64,000 bases of DNA, taken from assembly GCF_024505145.1 (NCBI RefSeq), contig NZ_JANIAA010000018.1:62001-126000 (forward strand), read 5' to 3'. This stretch comes from Streptomyces rugosispiralis. GTDB lineage: Bacteria > Actinomycetota > Actinomycetes > Streptomycetales > Streptomycetaceae. The translations under genes and the position numbers were made by a program. Shown in pieces: positions 27,803-37,271 of this stretch. A model generated the notes under the pieces. That model did not search any database and was not told the origin of the DNA. It saw only the letters and a list, made by a program, of their open reading frames with translations. Every line of letters begins with the position of its first letter. Position 1 is the first letter of the stretch.

Positions 27803-29479
27803 TCACAGGCCGTGCTTGTCCAGCAGCCGCATCAGGTTGCGTTTGCGCTTCTGGTCGGCGCGCAGGGCGGTGAGGTACGTGGTGAACTCGTCCTGTGTAC
27901 CCAGGCGGCGGTGGCAGTCGCGGATGCTCAGCAGCAGGCTGGTGAGCTGCTCGTAGATCGCGTTGCCCGTCTGCTGTGTGAGGGGTTCGGCCAGGCGCCG
28001 GTAGACGCCGAGCGCGTCGGCGGGGCGGGCGGCACGGGCCAGGTCGGCGAGCGTGAGCCACTGTTGGTCGTGGGCGCCGGTCTCGGTGGCGGCTTGCCAG
28101 GCCGCGTCGGTGTCCTTGTCGTCGAGCAGGGCGTCGATCAGGACCGGGCCGCCGTACCGGGAGTGCTGTTGCTGCTCTGCGTCGGCACGCAGCAGGGCCA
28201 GCGCCCCCTCACGCTCGGCCTGCCAGCGGTCCGCAGCCCGAGCGGCGGCGCGCAGTTGCTGGTACGCGAGCAGGGTGCGGCGGGCGCCGAAGTGGTCGCG
28301 GCGCAGGGCGACGGCATCGGGGAGCCGGTCCGCCTGCGTATAACGGTCGCAGAGGTAGTCGACGAGGGCAGTGTCGACGGCGGCGAGGTCGCGGGCGTCC
28401 TGGATGCCGCGTTCCGCCCAGTGCAGGGCCTCGTCAGGGCGCCGGGCGTTGTCCAGCTCGTGGGCGATGACCAGGTGCGTGTGTCCGTTCGGTGAGAGGT
28501 CGGCCGCATGCACGGCGATCACCGCGTCGACGTCACCTCCCGCCTTGGCCAGACGCTCCATCAGGTACTTCTCCGCCCAGCCGCGACGGTTGCCCCGCCA
28601 CGCCTCGACCGCCAGCTTCCGCAGGACGTCCATCCCCTCTTCGCCGAGGACGTCCTCGTAGTCGAGCGGATCGATGTCCGTGAGCCCGTCGTCCACATCG
28701 CCGAGCGCATGGCCGACCAGCCAGCGCGCGAGCTCCTCCGGGTCGGGGCGTGCCGCACGGCACGCGTCGAGATGGACGCCTGCGAGGTCCGCACCGACCT
28801 GCCCGAGCCATCCGTCCGAGTCGTCGACACTCTCCACCGCGTCGGCGAGCAGCTTCATCGCCTCCCGGGCCAGGGTGATCGCATCATCAGCCCTGCCCGA
28901 GCCGGTGAGCGCGCCGATCGCGGACACCGCCTGCCCGGCCTGGTCGGCGTAGGCACGGGCATCGGCGTACTCGACGTACCCGTACTGCGCGAACGGTGAG
29001 ATATCCAGCAGATCGCGGATACGGGCCCGGACCGCGGCGAGGTCCCCACGAGCACTCGCGGCCCGAAGCTCCAGACGGCGCCGTAACTGCCGGTCCTCGC
29101 CGACTTGTTCCCGCACCAGAGCGAGCAACTCGTCCTTGGACAGGCCGGACAGCCACCCGTCAAGGTCCTTCGCACGGTCCCGGGCCGCCTTCCGCTGCCG
29201 CGGCAGGCTCTCCCGCTGTGCGAGCACCGTCAGACCGAGGGCGACCAGATGCTTGCAGAAGTTGCCCTCAATACCGTACGGGCAGTCACACTCTCCGGAC
29301 AGCCCACCCGGCCCGTCCAGCGTCAACTCCACCTCGTACCGCTCCGTGCCGTGAACGCTCGCGGTGACCCAGCCGTCACCGACATCGACCCCGGACACCG
29401 CGTCCAGGTAGCCGAGCCCCCGTTCGAAGGAGCGCGGGGCGGCCAACGCCCGCAGAGCCGACTCGGTGAACCCTTCCAT
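27803..29479 (-). CDS. SWIM zinc-finger protein
   Basis: The 558-residue protein carries a SWIM motif near residues 63-80 (CDCPYGIEGNFCKH: C-x-C-xn-C-x-H), a zinc-binding fold found in DNA- or protein-binding regulators and in some chromatin and recombination factors. The rest is alpha-helical and Ala/Asp/Arg-rich, with weak TPR-like periodicity (for example EALHWAERGIQDARDLA). The ATG at 29477-29479 with GGAGG is preferred over an upstream in-frame start. It is divergent from the Wadjet operon, separated by 700 bases. The biological role is not known; a DNA-related function fits the fold and neighbourhood. Confidence 0.75.
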   Translation of the reverse strand: MEGFTESALRALAAPRSFERGLGYLDAVSGVDVGDGWVTASVHGTERYEVELTLDGPGGLSGECDCPYGIEGNFCKHLVALGLTVLAQRESLPRQRKAARDRAKDLDGWLSGLSKDELLALVREQVGEDRQLRRRLELRAASARGDLAAVRARIRDLLDISPFAQYGYVEYADARAYADQAGQAVSAIGALTGSGRADDAITLAREAMKLLADAVESVDDSDGWLGQVGADLAGVHLDACRAARPDPEELARWLVGHALGDVDDGLTDIDPLDYEDVLGEEGMDVLRKLAVEAWRGNRRGWAEKYLMERLAKAGGDVDAVIAVHAADLSPNGHTHLVIAHELDNARRPDEALHWAERGIQDARDLAAVDTALVDYLCDRYTQADRLPDAVALRRDHFGARRTLLAYQQLRAAARAADRWQAEREGALALLRADAEQQQHSRYGGPVLIDALLDDKDTDAAWQAATETGAHDQQWLTLADLARAARPADALGVYRRLAEPLTQQTGNAIYEQLTSLLLSIRDCHRRLGTQDEFTTYLTALRADQKRKRNLMRLLDKHGL

Positions 29480-30180
29480 GGCCTCCTCCGCTGTCGTGTC
29501 GTCTGCTGACCCCGGCTTCCGCTCCCGCGTGGCGCTGCCTCGGGCTCCGTCGCGGTCCCGTGCCGCCTGGAAGACACCTCCAGCATCAATCAAACAGAGA
29601 TTCGTTCTTGCGTAGATTGGATCTACTTAGATGCTAGCTCCGCTTTTCGGGGTAAGGCGGGTGACTCCGGAAGGGTCGATACATCGGCTCAGAGCCGCTC
29701 ACGGTCTGGGGGCGGACACCCCGAAGCTCTGGCTGACAGGCGCCCCGCCTGCCGCTGACGGAATGCCGGGGTGCGGCAGAGGCCGACGCCCTTGCCCTCT
29801 CTGGGCCTGTCGCCAACCTCACCTCCGGTCCCGAAGACCTCGCCGCGCTGTGCGGCAGCCGGGCCACCGTTATCAGGATCTGACCGCACGCGAGCCGCGC
29901 CCTCACCTCCCACACGCGGCGGCGGCGGTGCTGCGCCCGCCGGGTCTGTCAGTGGTGGGCCGTACGGTTTTCTTCGTGGCCGGCGATGTTCCTGGGGGCG
30001 GAGCCGGCTGCCGAAGAGGTACGTCGTGTCATCGTGCTCTCGGTGGGAGGTCGGTGTGGTCTGCGAGCGACCGGTCGCGCTGCGCATGCGGGGTGTGACG
30101 CGTAAGCGGCAGGGCATCCTGTCAACCCCCGCGGCGGGGATTTCCGCCCTGGCGCGGGCGTCGGGAAGAATGCCGGGACG
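29480..30180. other. Divergent spacer between the SWIM gene and jetA
   Basis: About 700 bases. It contains a perfect palindrome GTAGAT-TGG-ATCTAC at 29612-29626 in an AT-rich patch upstream of the SWIM gene. A possible decayed coding fragment on the plus strand ends at 29883 (LSGPVANLTSGPEDLAAL reads like protein sequence but has no start). The 300 bases before jetA show no clear gene and no confident promoter. Confidence 0.5.
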
Positions 30181-31779
30181 ATGACGTCACCAGCTTCCGG
30201 TCCGCGCGGCATCGGGCACGCGCCGTTCATCCATCTGACCGTGCCGAACGCGGCTTTGTACCGACAGGTGATGCGTGCGTTCCTCACGGCGAAGGAGCGG
30301 TTCGCGGTGCATCTGCGGCCCGAGGACGTGCACGCCGCGCTGGAGCCGGAGCACCGGCCGCCCGATCCGGACGCGGTGGTGAAGGCGCTGGACAGCCTCG
30401 TGGAGTGGGGCAATCTGCGGGCGGATCCGGACACCTCCCGGGTCACCGCGGTCGAGGACTTCTACCGCAAGCGGTTCATCTACCAGCTCACCCAGGCCGG
30501 GGAGGCCGCCGAGCAGGCGTTGTCGGTGTACGACGAGGCGCTGGGGCGGCGCGGTGCGCTGCAGGCGGTGGCGCTGCACGACATCGTCACGCAGCTGCGG
30601 GCCCTTCTGGTGATCGCGGCTGAGCGGGAGGAGGGCGCGCCGGACGCGGCGAAGGCGCATCTGGCGCTGTCGGCGCTGACCGGCCGGTTCGAGGCGCTGG
30701 CGGAGAACGCGCGGGCGTTCATGGGGTCGTTGCAGCGCACCATGGATCTGCACGGGGTGGAGGTCGAGGTGTTCCTCGCCTACAAGGACCGGCTGATCCA
30801 GTACCTGGAGCGGTTCATCCAGGACCTGATCACGCTGGGCGGGCGGATCGCGGTGCTCATCGGCGAGCTGGAGCAGGACGGGCGGGCCGGTGTGCTGCTG
30901 CGGCTGGCGGCGGCCCGTGAGGCGGCCGACGCCGCGCCTGATGACGCCGAAAGCGCCGAGGAGCAGGCGTATGAGCGGTGGGCGGCGAAGTGGTCGGGGC
31001 TCACCGCCTGGTTCGTCTCCGCGGACGGCCGTGAGTCGCAGGCCCGGCTGCTGCGCGGGCGGGCCCTCGGGGCGATCCCGCAACTCCTCGCGGTCGTCAG
31101 GCAGTTGAACGATCGACGGGCCGGACGTTCGGACCGGTCCGCTGACTTCCGCACTCTGGCCCGCTGGTTCGCCGAGGCCCCGGACGACGAGGCGCGCCAC
31201 CGGCTGTGGCGCGCCGCCTTCGGTCTGTACTCCGCACGTCACCTGACCGTGGACGCCGATACGCTGGCCGAGCGCACGGCCCGCCCGGTGCCCGCGTCCA
31301 CGTCGTGGGCCGAGGCCGAGCCGCTGCGGATCAGCCCGCAACTGCGCCGTACCGGCAGCTACGAACGCCGCGGGCGGGCCCGCCGGGTGCGGGACCGCTC
31401 CGAGCAGCGACACCGGCTCGCCGAGATCGCCGCCAGGCAGGCGGAGGAGATCGCCGCCGCCCGTGCCCGGCTCGCGACGGACGGCACCACGCGGTTGTCC
31501 GCGGTGGGAGAACTCGACCCGGTGGCCTTCGGGCTGTTCCTGCAGCTGCTCGGCGATGCCCTGGCCACATGGCGACCCGGTATGACGAACACGGTGGCGA
31601 CCAGCAACGACGGCTCGATGGAGATCCGGCTGACGGCCCTCGCCGACGGGACGACGGCCGAAGTGCGTACGCCGGGCGGGACCTTCCGCGGCCCCGACCA
31701 CCTGATCGAGATCACCGACCTCACCCGGCCCGGCGGCGCGGGACACGCACCGGCCGAGACGATTGAGGGGGAGCCATGA
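30181..31779 (+). CDS. jetA: Wadjet component JetA (DUF2397 / TIGR02677 type)
   Basis: First gene of a complete Wadjet anti-plasmid system. JetA is the kleisin that bridges the SMC dimer in the JetABC loop-extruding complex. The 532-residue protein opens with FIHLTVPNAALYRQVMRAFL, the winged-helix-like start of the DUF2397 family. Long helices follow (KDRLIQYLERFIQDLITLGG near 200-225), then an Arg-rich segment near 400-440 and a C-terminal beta domain (GMTNTVATSNDGSMEIRLTA). Length is normal. The ATG has only a weak GGGA upstream. It overlaps jetB by 4 bases (ATGA). Confidence 0.92.
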   Translation: MTSPASGPRGIGHAPFIHLTVPNAALYRQVMRAFLTAKERFAVHLRPEDVHAALEPEHRPPDPDAVVKALDSLVEWGNLRADPDTSRVTAVEDFYRKRFIYQLTQAGEAAEQALSVYDEALGRRGALQAVALHDIVTQLRALLVIAAEREEGAPDAAKAHLALSALTGRFEALAENARAFMGSLQRTMDLHGVEVEVFLAYKDRLIQYLERFIQDLITLGGRIAVLIGELEQDGRAGVLLRLAAAREAADAAPDDAESAEEQAYERWAAKWSGLTAWFVSADGRESQARLLRGRALGAIPQLLAVVRQLNDRRAGRSDRSADFRTLARWFAEAPDDEARHRLWRAAFGLYSARHLTVDADTLAERTARPVPASTSWAEAEPLRISPQLRRTGSYERRGRARRVRDRSEQRHRLAEIAARQAEEIAAARARLATDGTTRLSAVGELDPVAFGLFLQLLGDALATWRPGMTNTVATSNDGSMEIRLTALADGTTAEVRTPGGTFRGPDHLIEITDLTRPGGAGHAPAETIEGEP

Positions 31780-33041
31780 CCACGCCCTTGGGCGAGGTGC
31801 TGGACGGCCGGCGAACGGCCGAGGTGCACAAGGCGGCGCGGACGCTGTTGAAGGAGCCGCTGTTGCTGGCGCGGGGCCCGCACGCGGACGAGTTCCGGCT
31901 GGTGCGGCAGCACGCCTCGGAGCTGCGCGACTGGTTCGACCGCAACACCGGCTGGTCGCTGCGGGTGGACGCGGAGGCCGCCCGGCTGGCCCGGACGCCC
32001 GGCACCTTGGCCGATCCCACCCATCCGGCGCGCGAGGCGTCCCGTGGCCGCGCCCCGTTCACGCGCCGCCGGTACGTGCTGCTGTGCCTGGCGCTGGCCG
32101 CGCTGGAGCGGGGTGAGGCGCAGATCGCCCTGGGCCGCCTGGCCGAGCAGGTGGTGCTGGACGCCGCCGATCCCCATCTGGCCGCCGCCGGGGTGGAGTT
32201 CACCATGGAGCGGCGCGACGAACGCCTCGACCTGGCGGCAGTGGTGCGGCTGCTGCTGCGCTACGGGGTGCTGCGGCGGGTGGCCGGCGAGGAGGAGGCA
32301 TACGTCAGCGGTAGCGGCGACGTGCTCTACGACGTGCAGCGGCGCGTCCTGGCCGGGCTGCTGGCCGCCCGCCGGGGCCCGTCGACGATCACCACCGAGG
32401 ACTTCGAGGACCGGCTGGCCGAGCTGACCGCCGAGAGCGCGCTGGACAGCGACGAGCTCCGTTTCCGCGCGATCCGCCAGCGGCTGACCCGGAGGCTGCT
32501 GGACGACCCGGTGCTGTACTACGAGGAGCTGACCGACGAGGAACTCGGCTACCTGACCCGCCAGCGCGCTTTCCTCACCGCCCGCATCACCGAACTGACC
32601 GGCCTGGTTCCCGAAGTGCGGGCCGAGGGCATCGCCATGGTCGACCCGCACGACGATCTGACCGACGTGAGGATGCCGGAACAGGGCACGCACGGGCACG
32701 TCACCCTGCTGCTCGCCGAACACCTGGCGGCCATGGCCGGCGAGGTGAGCCGCGCCGACCTCGAACGCAAGGTTCAGAAGCTGGCCGCCGAACACGGTTC
32801 GTTCTGGTCGAAGAGCGCCAAGCAGCCCGGCGCGGAGGCGGAGCTGGTCGGCCAGGCGCTGGAGAGGCTCACCGCGCTCGGCCTGGTCGCCACCACCCCG
32901 AAGGGCATCGTCCCCCTGCCCGCGCTCGCGCGGTACGCGGTCGGCGAGGCCGTCGTGACGGAACCGGGACAGGCATCCTCCCGCACACCCCGTGCTCCTC
33001 GCACGCCCCGCACACCCAAGCGAAAGGCACCGCAGTCGTGA
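31776..33041 (+). CDS. jetB: Wadjet component JetB (DUF2398 / TIGR02678 type)
   Basis: JetB is the KITE-like winged-helix subunit that binds the JetA kleisin. The 421-residue product shows the family's RLVRQHASELRDWFDRNTGW near residue 42, then YVLLCLALAALERGEAQIAL, and ends in a Pro/Thr/Arg repeat tail (RTPRAPRTPRTPKRK) that is probably disordered. It has a strong GAGGGGGA ribosome site and shares 4-base overlaps with both jetA and jetC, so the three are co-translated, as expected for subunits of one complex. Confidence 0.92.
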   Translation: MTTPLGEVLDGRRTAEVHKAARTLLKEPLLLARGPHADEFRLVRQHASELRDWFDRNTGWSLRVDAEAARLARTPGTLADPTHPAREASRGRAPFTRRRYVLLCLALAALERGEAQIALGRLAEQVVLDAADPHLAAAGVEFTMERRDERLDLAAVVRLLLRYGVLRRVAGEEEAYVSGSGDVLYDVQRRVLAGLLAARRGPSTITTEDFEDRLAELTAESALDSDELRFRAIRQRLTRRLLDDPVLYYEELTDEELGYLTRQRAFLTARITELTGLVPEVRAEGIAMVDPHDDLTDVRMPEQGTHGHVTLLLAEHLAAMAGEVSRADLERKVQKLAAEHGSFWSKSAKQPGAEAELVGQALERLTALGLVATTPKGIVPLPALARYAVGEAVVTEPGQASSRTPRAPRTPRTPKRKAPQS

Positions 33042-36000
33042 CCGCCCTGCCCGACCCGACACCCGGCCGGTGGCAGCCGCTGCGCATCGGCCTGGTCGAC
33101 CTCTTCCACTACGACACGGAGGAGTTCTGGTTCCGTGACGGCCGCCTGCTGCTGCGCGGCAACAACGGCACCGGCAAGTCCAAGGTGCTCGCCCTGACCC
33201 TGCCCTTCCTCCTGGACGGCGACCTGTCCGCCCGCCGGGTGGAACCCGACGCCGACCCGGGCAAGCGCATGGAGTGGAACCTGCTGCTCGGCGGCCGGCA
33301 CCCGCACCCGGAGCGGCTCGGCTACACCTGGATCGAATTCGGGCGCCGTGACCAGGACTCGGGCCGGGCCCACTTCCGCACGTTGCTGTGCGGGCTGAAA
33401 GCGGTGACGGGCCGCGGCATCGCCCGCCACTGGTACGCGGTCACCGACCAGCGCGTCGGCGAGGAGCTGACCCTGCTCGACGCCACCGGCACCGCGCTGT
33501 CGCGGGATCGCCTGGCCGAGGCCGTCGCCGGCCGCGGCATGGTCCACGACCAGGCGAAGGCGTACCGCAGGGCGGTTGACGAGGCGCTGTTCGGGCTCGG
33601 CGAGCGGCGCTACGCCGCCCTGGTCGACCTGCTCATCCAGCTGCGCCAGCCCCAGCTGTCCAAGCGCCCGAACGAGACGGCGCTGTCCCGCGCGCTGACC
33701 GAGGCGCTGCCACCCATGGACCAGGCGGTGATCGCCGATGTGGCCGAGGCGTTCCGCTCCCTGGACGAGGAGAAGGAGGAACTGCGAGCGGCCGGTGAGG
33801 CCGAACGGGCCGCTTCCGCCTTCCTCGACCACTACCGCCGCTACGCCCGCGTGGCCACCCGCCGACGGGCCCGGCTGCCGCGCAGCGAACACGCCCGCTA
33901 CGAACAGCTGCACCGTGACCTGTCCCAGGCGCGGACCGAGCGGGAGGAGGCCGAGCGGCAACGGACGGAGGCTGCGGAGCGGATCGCCCAGCTGGAGGAG
34001 GCGGCCGTCCGGCTGACGGCCCAGGACGCCGCGCTGCGCGCGGGTCCGGAGATGCGCAGCGCCCGGGAGCTGGAGCAGGCGGCGGCCGATGCGCGGCGCA
34101 CCGCCGGCGAGCGGACCCGAGCGGAGACGGACCGGGACCAGGCCGCCCAGGCGAACTCTCGCGCCCTCGGCCGCCTGACGAGCGCCGAAGGACGGCTGAC
34201 AGCGGCCGAGCAGCGGGTCGAGAGCACGCTGCGCCAGGCGCGGAATACGGCCCGAGCGGCCCGGCTCCACGACGTGCTGGGGCCCCACGACACGGTCCCG
34301 GAGGCAGAACTGCGCCACGCGGCCGAGGAGTCGGTGGCACGCCGGAGGCGCACCCTCGACCACGTGGAAGAGCTGGCCTCGGGGGCCGAGCAGGCCGCCG
34401 GCGAACGACGGGCCGCCGCCCGCCGCCTGGACGAGGCCCAGACCGAGGCCGCCCACACCGCCGAACGCCAGGCCCAAGCCGAGGCGTCCGCCGCACAGGC
34501 GGGCCAGGACCTGGTGGGTGCCGTACGGGAACACCTCGACCAGTGCACGGAACTGGACCTTCCCGACCCGACGGGGCTCCTGGACGCTCTGCACGACTGG
34601 GGCACGCATCTGCACGGCCCCAGCCCCGCCCGGGAGCAGACCGCGGCAGCCCACCGCGAGCAGGCCGCGGACCTGGCCGACCGGGCCGCCGCACTCGGCC
34701 AGCGGCTGTCCGAACTGGCCGAGCGGCGCACCGCGGCGAGAAGGGAGCTGGCGGAGCTGGAGGCCGGTGGCCAGCACGGGCCGGAGGCACCCCACACCCG
34801 TACCCCGGGCCTGCGCGACCGGACCCCCGGAGCGCCGCTGTGGCGGCTGGTCGACTTCCACGACCACGTCACTCCGGACGAACGGGCGGGGCTGGAGGCC
34901 GCGCTGGAGGCGTCCGGGCTGCTGGACGCATGGGTGTGTCCGGACGGCACCGTTCTGGAGGGGAGCGGGCACGACGTGCTGCTGTCCCCGCTGCCTTCGC
35001 ATGCGTCACGGGCCGACTCCGTGCTCGCCGACGCGCTGCGGCCCGCCGTCGATCACGGCGACCCCCGGGCCACGCAGGTCGGCGAACCGGCCGTGTCCGC
35101 TCTCCTGGCGGCCATCGGCCTCGGGGGTACCGGCGCGCCCGGCACGTGGGTGGCGGCGGACGGTCGCTTCCGCATCGGCGCGCTGACCGGCAGCTGGTCG
35201 AAGGAAGCGGCAGTGTACGTGGGTGAAGGCGCTCGCGAGGAAGCACGCCGCGCCCGGATCGCCACCCTGCGCGGCGAACTGGACGCGCTGGCCGCCAGCA
35301 CGGCACGCCGCGAAGCCGAACGCGCCACGGTGGCCGCGCGCCGACGCACCCTGGACGCCGAACTGGCCACCGTCCCCGACGACGCCCCCCTGCGCCACGC
35401 CCACGCGGTGGCCGCCGCAGCGGCGGACGCCGCCCACCGGGCCCGCACCCGCCAGGAGGAACATGCGGCCGAACTCACCGAGACGGCCCGCCGCGAGGCC
35501 GAAGCGGCCACCGCACTGACCGAGACGGCCGACGCCGTGAACCTGCCCGCCGACCGACCGGCCCTCACAGCCGTCCGCCAGTCCCTGGCCGACCACACGG
35601 CCACCCTCGCCGCCCTGTGGCCGGCCCTGCGCGACCGGGCCGAGGCGCGACGCACTGTCACCGACGAGCAGGCGGAAACCGGCCGGACCGGGGAACGGGT
35701 GGCCGAACTGGACCAGCGTATGGCCGAGGCGGCCCGGCTCGCCGCCGCCGCGGACGAACACCACACCACGCTCCGCTCGACCGTCGGCGCGGCCGTCGCC
35801 GAACTGGAGCGCCGTCTGGCCGAAACCGCGAGTGCTCTCGCTACGTGCGAGCAGGACCAGAAGCAGGCCCGCCACGAGTACTCCGCCGCGGACCGTCGCG
35901 CCGGACGCGCCGAGGGCCGTATCGAGCAGCTGGACAAGGACGTCCATGAAGCGGCGGCCACACGCGCCGAGGCCATCGCCGCGCTCCAGCGGTTCGCGGC

Positions 36001-37204
36001 CACCGGCCTGCTGACCATCGCCCTGCCCGAGACTCCCGTACCGCCGCTGGACGGCGGCTCCTGGGCCGCCACCCCGGCGATCGCACTCGCCCGAGCGATC
36101 GAGGCGGCACTGTCCGGTACGGACGACTCCGAGGGCGCCTGGGAACGCGTACAGAAGCGGCTCAGCGAGGAGTACAAGAAGCTCCAGGACGTCCTCTCCC
36201 GGGGCGGCCACAGCGCCACGGCGCGCATGACCGAGGACGGGATGATCGTCGACCTCGTCTACCAGGGCCACGGGCGGGCCGTGCCCGAACTGGCCGGGGC
36301 CCTGGCCACCGAGGTCCAGGAGCTGACCCGCATCCTGTCGGCGCACGAACGCGAAATCCTGGAGACCCACCTGCTGACCGAGGTCGCCGGCACCCTGCAG
36401 GAGCTGATCGACACCGCCGAGCGCCAGGTACGCGCCATGAACACCGAACTTGAGCAGCGGCCCACCTCCACCGGCATGAAGCTGCGCCTGATGTGGCGGC
36501 CCTCCCGCAAGGCACCGGCCGGACTGGCACAGGCACGGGCGCGGCTGCGCCAGTCCGCCGATGCCTGGGCGGCCGAGGACCGGGCGGCGGTCGGCGAGTT
36601 CCTGCAAGCCCAGATCGCCCGCGCGCAGGCCGAAAACGCCACAGGCAGCTGGCTGGAAGTGCTCACCACCGCGCTCGACTACCGCGCCTGGCACGAATTC
36701 GGCATCGAACGCCACCAGCACGGCGCCTGGGTGCCTGCCACCGGGCCCGCCTCCGGCGGCGAACGCGTTCTGGCCGTCTCCGTACCCCTGTTCGCCGCCG
36801 CCTCCGCCCACTACGCCACCGCCGCTCCACACGCCCCGCGCCTGGTCACCCTGGACGAAGCCTTCGCCGGCGTCGACGACGACTCCCGCGCCAAGTGCCT
36901 GGGCCTGCTCCACGCCTTCGACCTGGACGTGGTGATGACCAGCGAGCGTGAATGGGCCTGCTACCCGCAAGTGCCCGGCATCGCCATCGCGCAGCTCTCC
37001 CGCGTCGACGACATCGACGCGGTCCTGGTGACCCGCTGGCAGTGGGACGGCACCGAGCGGGCACGGGCCCCCGAACCCGACCGCCGCATGGCGACGGTCC
37101 CCGCACCGGCACACTCCCCCGGGGAGCCCGCCGACTCTTCCGGAGAGCCCGAGCCCACCCCCACCGAGAACCCCGCATCCGGCCAGGACGCCCTGTGGGC
37201 ATGA
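33038..37204 (+). CDS. jetC: Wadjet component JetC, SMC-like ATPase (TIGR02680 type)
   Basis: SMC/MukB-like motor of Wadjet, 1388 residues. The Walker A loop GNNGTGKS is at residues 41-48. A very long coiled coil rich in Ala, Glu and Arg runs from about 250 to 1150, broken near 600-720 by a hinge-like globular part (LWRLVDFHDHVTPDERAGLE). The ABC signature PASGGERVLAV lies near 1237, and Walker B LVTLDEAFAGVDDDSR near 1273 with the catalytic Glu. All ATPase motifs look intact. The GTG start overlaps the jetB stop. With JetA and JetB it would extrude plasmid DNA and present it to JetD. Confidence 0.95.
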   Translation: MTALPDPTPGRWQPLRIGLVDLFHYDTEEFWFRDGRLLLRGNNGTGKSKVLALTLPFLLDGDLSARRVEPDADPGKRMEWNLLLGGRHPHPERLGYTWIEFGRRDQDSGRAHFRTLLCGLKAVTGRGIARHWYAVTDQRVGEELTLLDATGTALSRDRLAEAVAGRGMVHDQAKAYRRAVDEALFGLGERRYAALVDLLIQLRQPQLSKRPNETALSRALTEALPPMDQAVIADVAEAFRSLDEEKEELRAAGEAERAASAFLDHYRRYARVATRRRARLPRSEHARYEQLHRDLSQARTEREEAERQRTEAAERIAQLEEAAVRLTAQDAALRAGPEMRSARELEQAAADARRTAGERTRAETDRDQAAQANSRALGRLTSAEGRLTAAEQRVESTLRQARNTARAARLHDVLGPHDTVPEAELRHAAEESVARRRRTLDHVEELASGAEQAAGERRAAARRLDEAQTEAAHTAERQAQAEASAAQAGQDLVGAVREHLDQCTELDLPDPTGLLDALHDWGTHLHGPSPAREQTAAAHREQAADLADRAAALGQRLSELAERRTAARRELAELEAGGQHGPEAPHTRTPGLRDRTPGAPLWRLVDFHDHVTPDERAGLEAALEASGLLDAWVCPDGTVLEGSGHDVLLSPLPSHASRADSVLADALRPAVDHGDPRATQVGEPAVSALLAAIGLGGTGAPGTWVAADGRFRIGALTGSWSKEAAVYVGEGAREEARRARIATLRGELDALAASTARREAERATVAARRRTLDAELATVPDDAPLRHAHAVAAAAADAAHRARTRQEEHAAELTETARREAEAATALTETADAVNLPADRPALTAVRQSLADHTATLAALWPALRDRAEARRTVTDEQAETGRTGERVAELDQRMAEAARLAAAADEHHTTLRSTVGAAVAELERRLAETASALATCEQDQKQARHEYSAADRRAGRAEGRIEQLDKDVHEAAATRAEAIAALQRFAATGLLTIALPETPVPPLDGGSWAATPAIALARAIEAALSGTDDSEGAWERVQKRLSEEYKKLQDVLSRGGHSATARMTEDGMIVDLVYQGHGRAVPELAGALATEVQELTRILSAHEREILETHLLTEVAGTLQELIDTAERQVRAMNTELEQRPTSTGMKLRLMWRPSRKAPAGLAQARARLRQSADAWAAEDRAAVGEFLQAQIARAQAENATGSWLEVLTTALDYRAWHEFGIERHQHGAWVPATGPASGGERVLAVSVPLFAAASAHYATAAPHAPRLVTLDEAFAGVDDDSRAKCLGLLHAFDLDVVMTSEREWACYPQVPGIAIAQLSRVDDIDAVLVTRWQWDGTERARAPEPDRRMATVPAPAHSPGEPADSSGEPEPTPTENPASGQDALWA

Positions 37205-37271
37205 GAAGTGACGCGGGGCCGCCCGTGGCGTGGGAGGACCGCCCGTGGCGAGAAAGGGGGAAGACCCTCAC

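Noticed and set aside
26432..30180. An integrase or transposase gene next to the tRNA
   Set aside because: All frames were read for a tyrosine or serine recombinase and none shows the catalytic residues.
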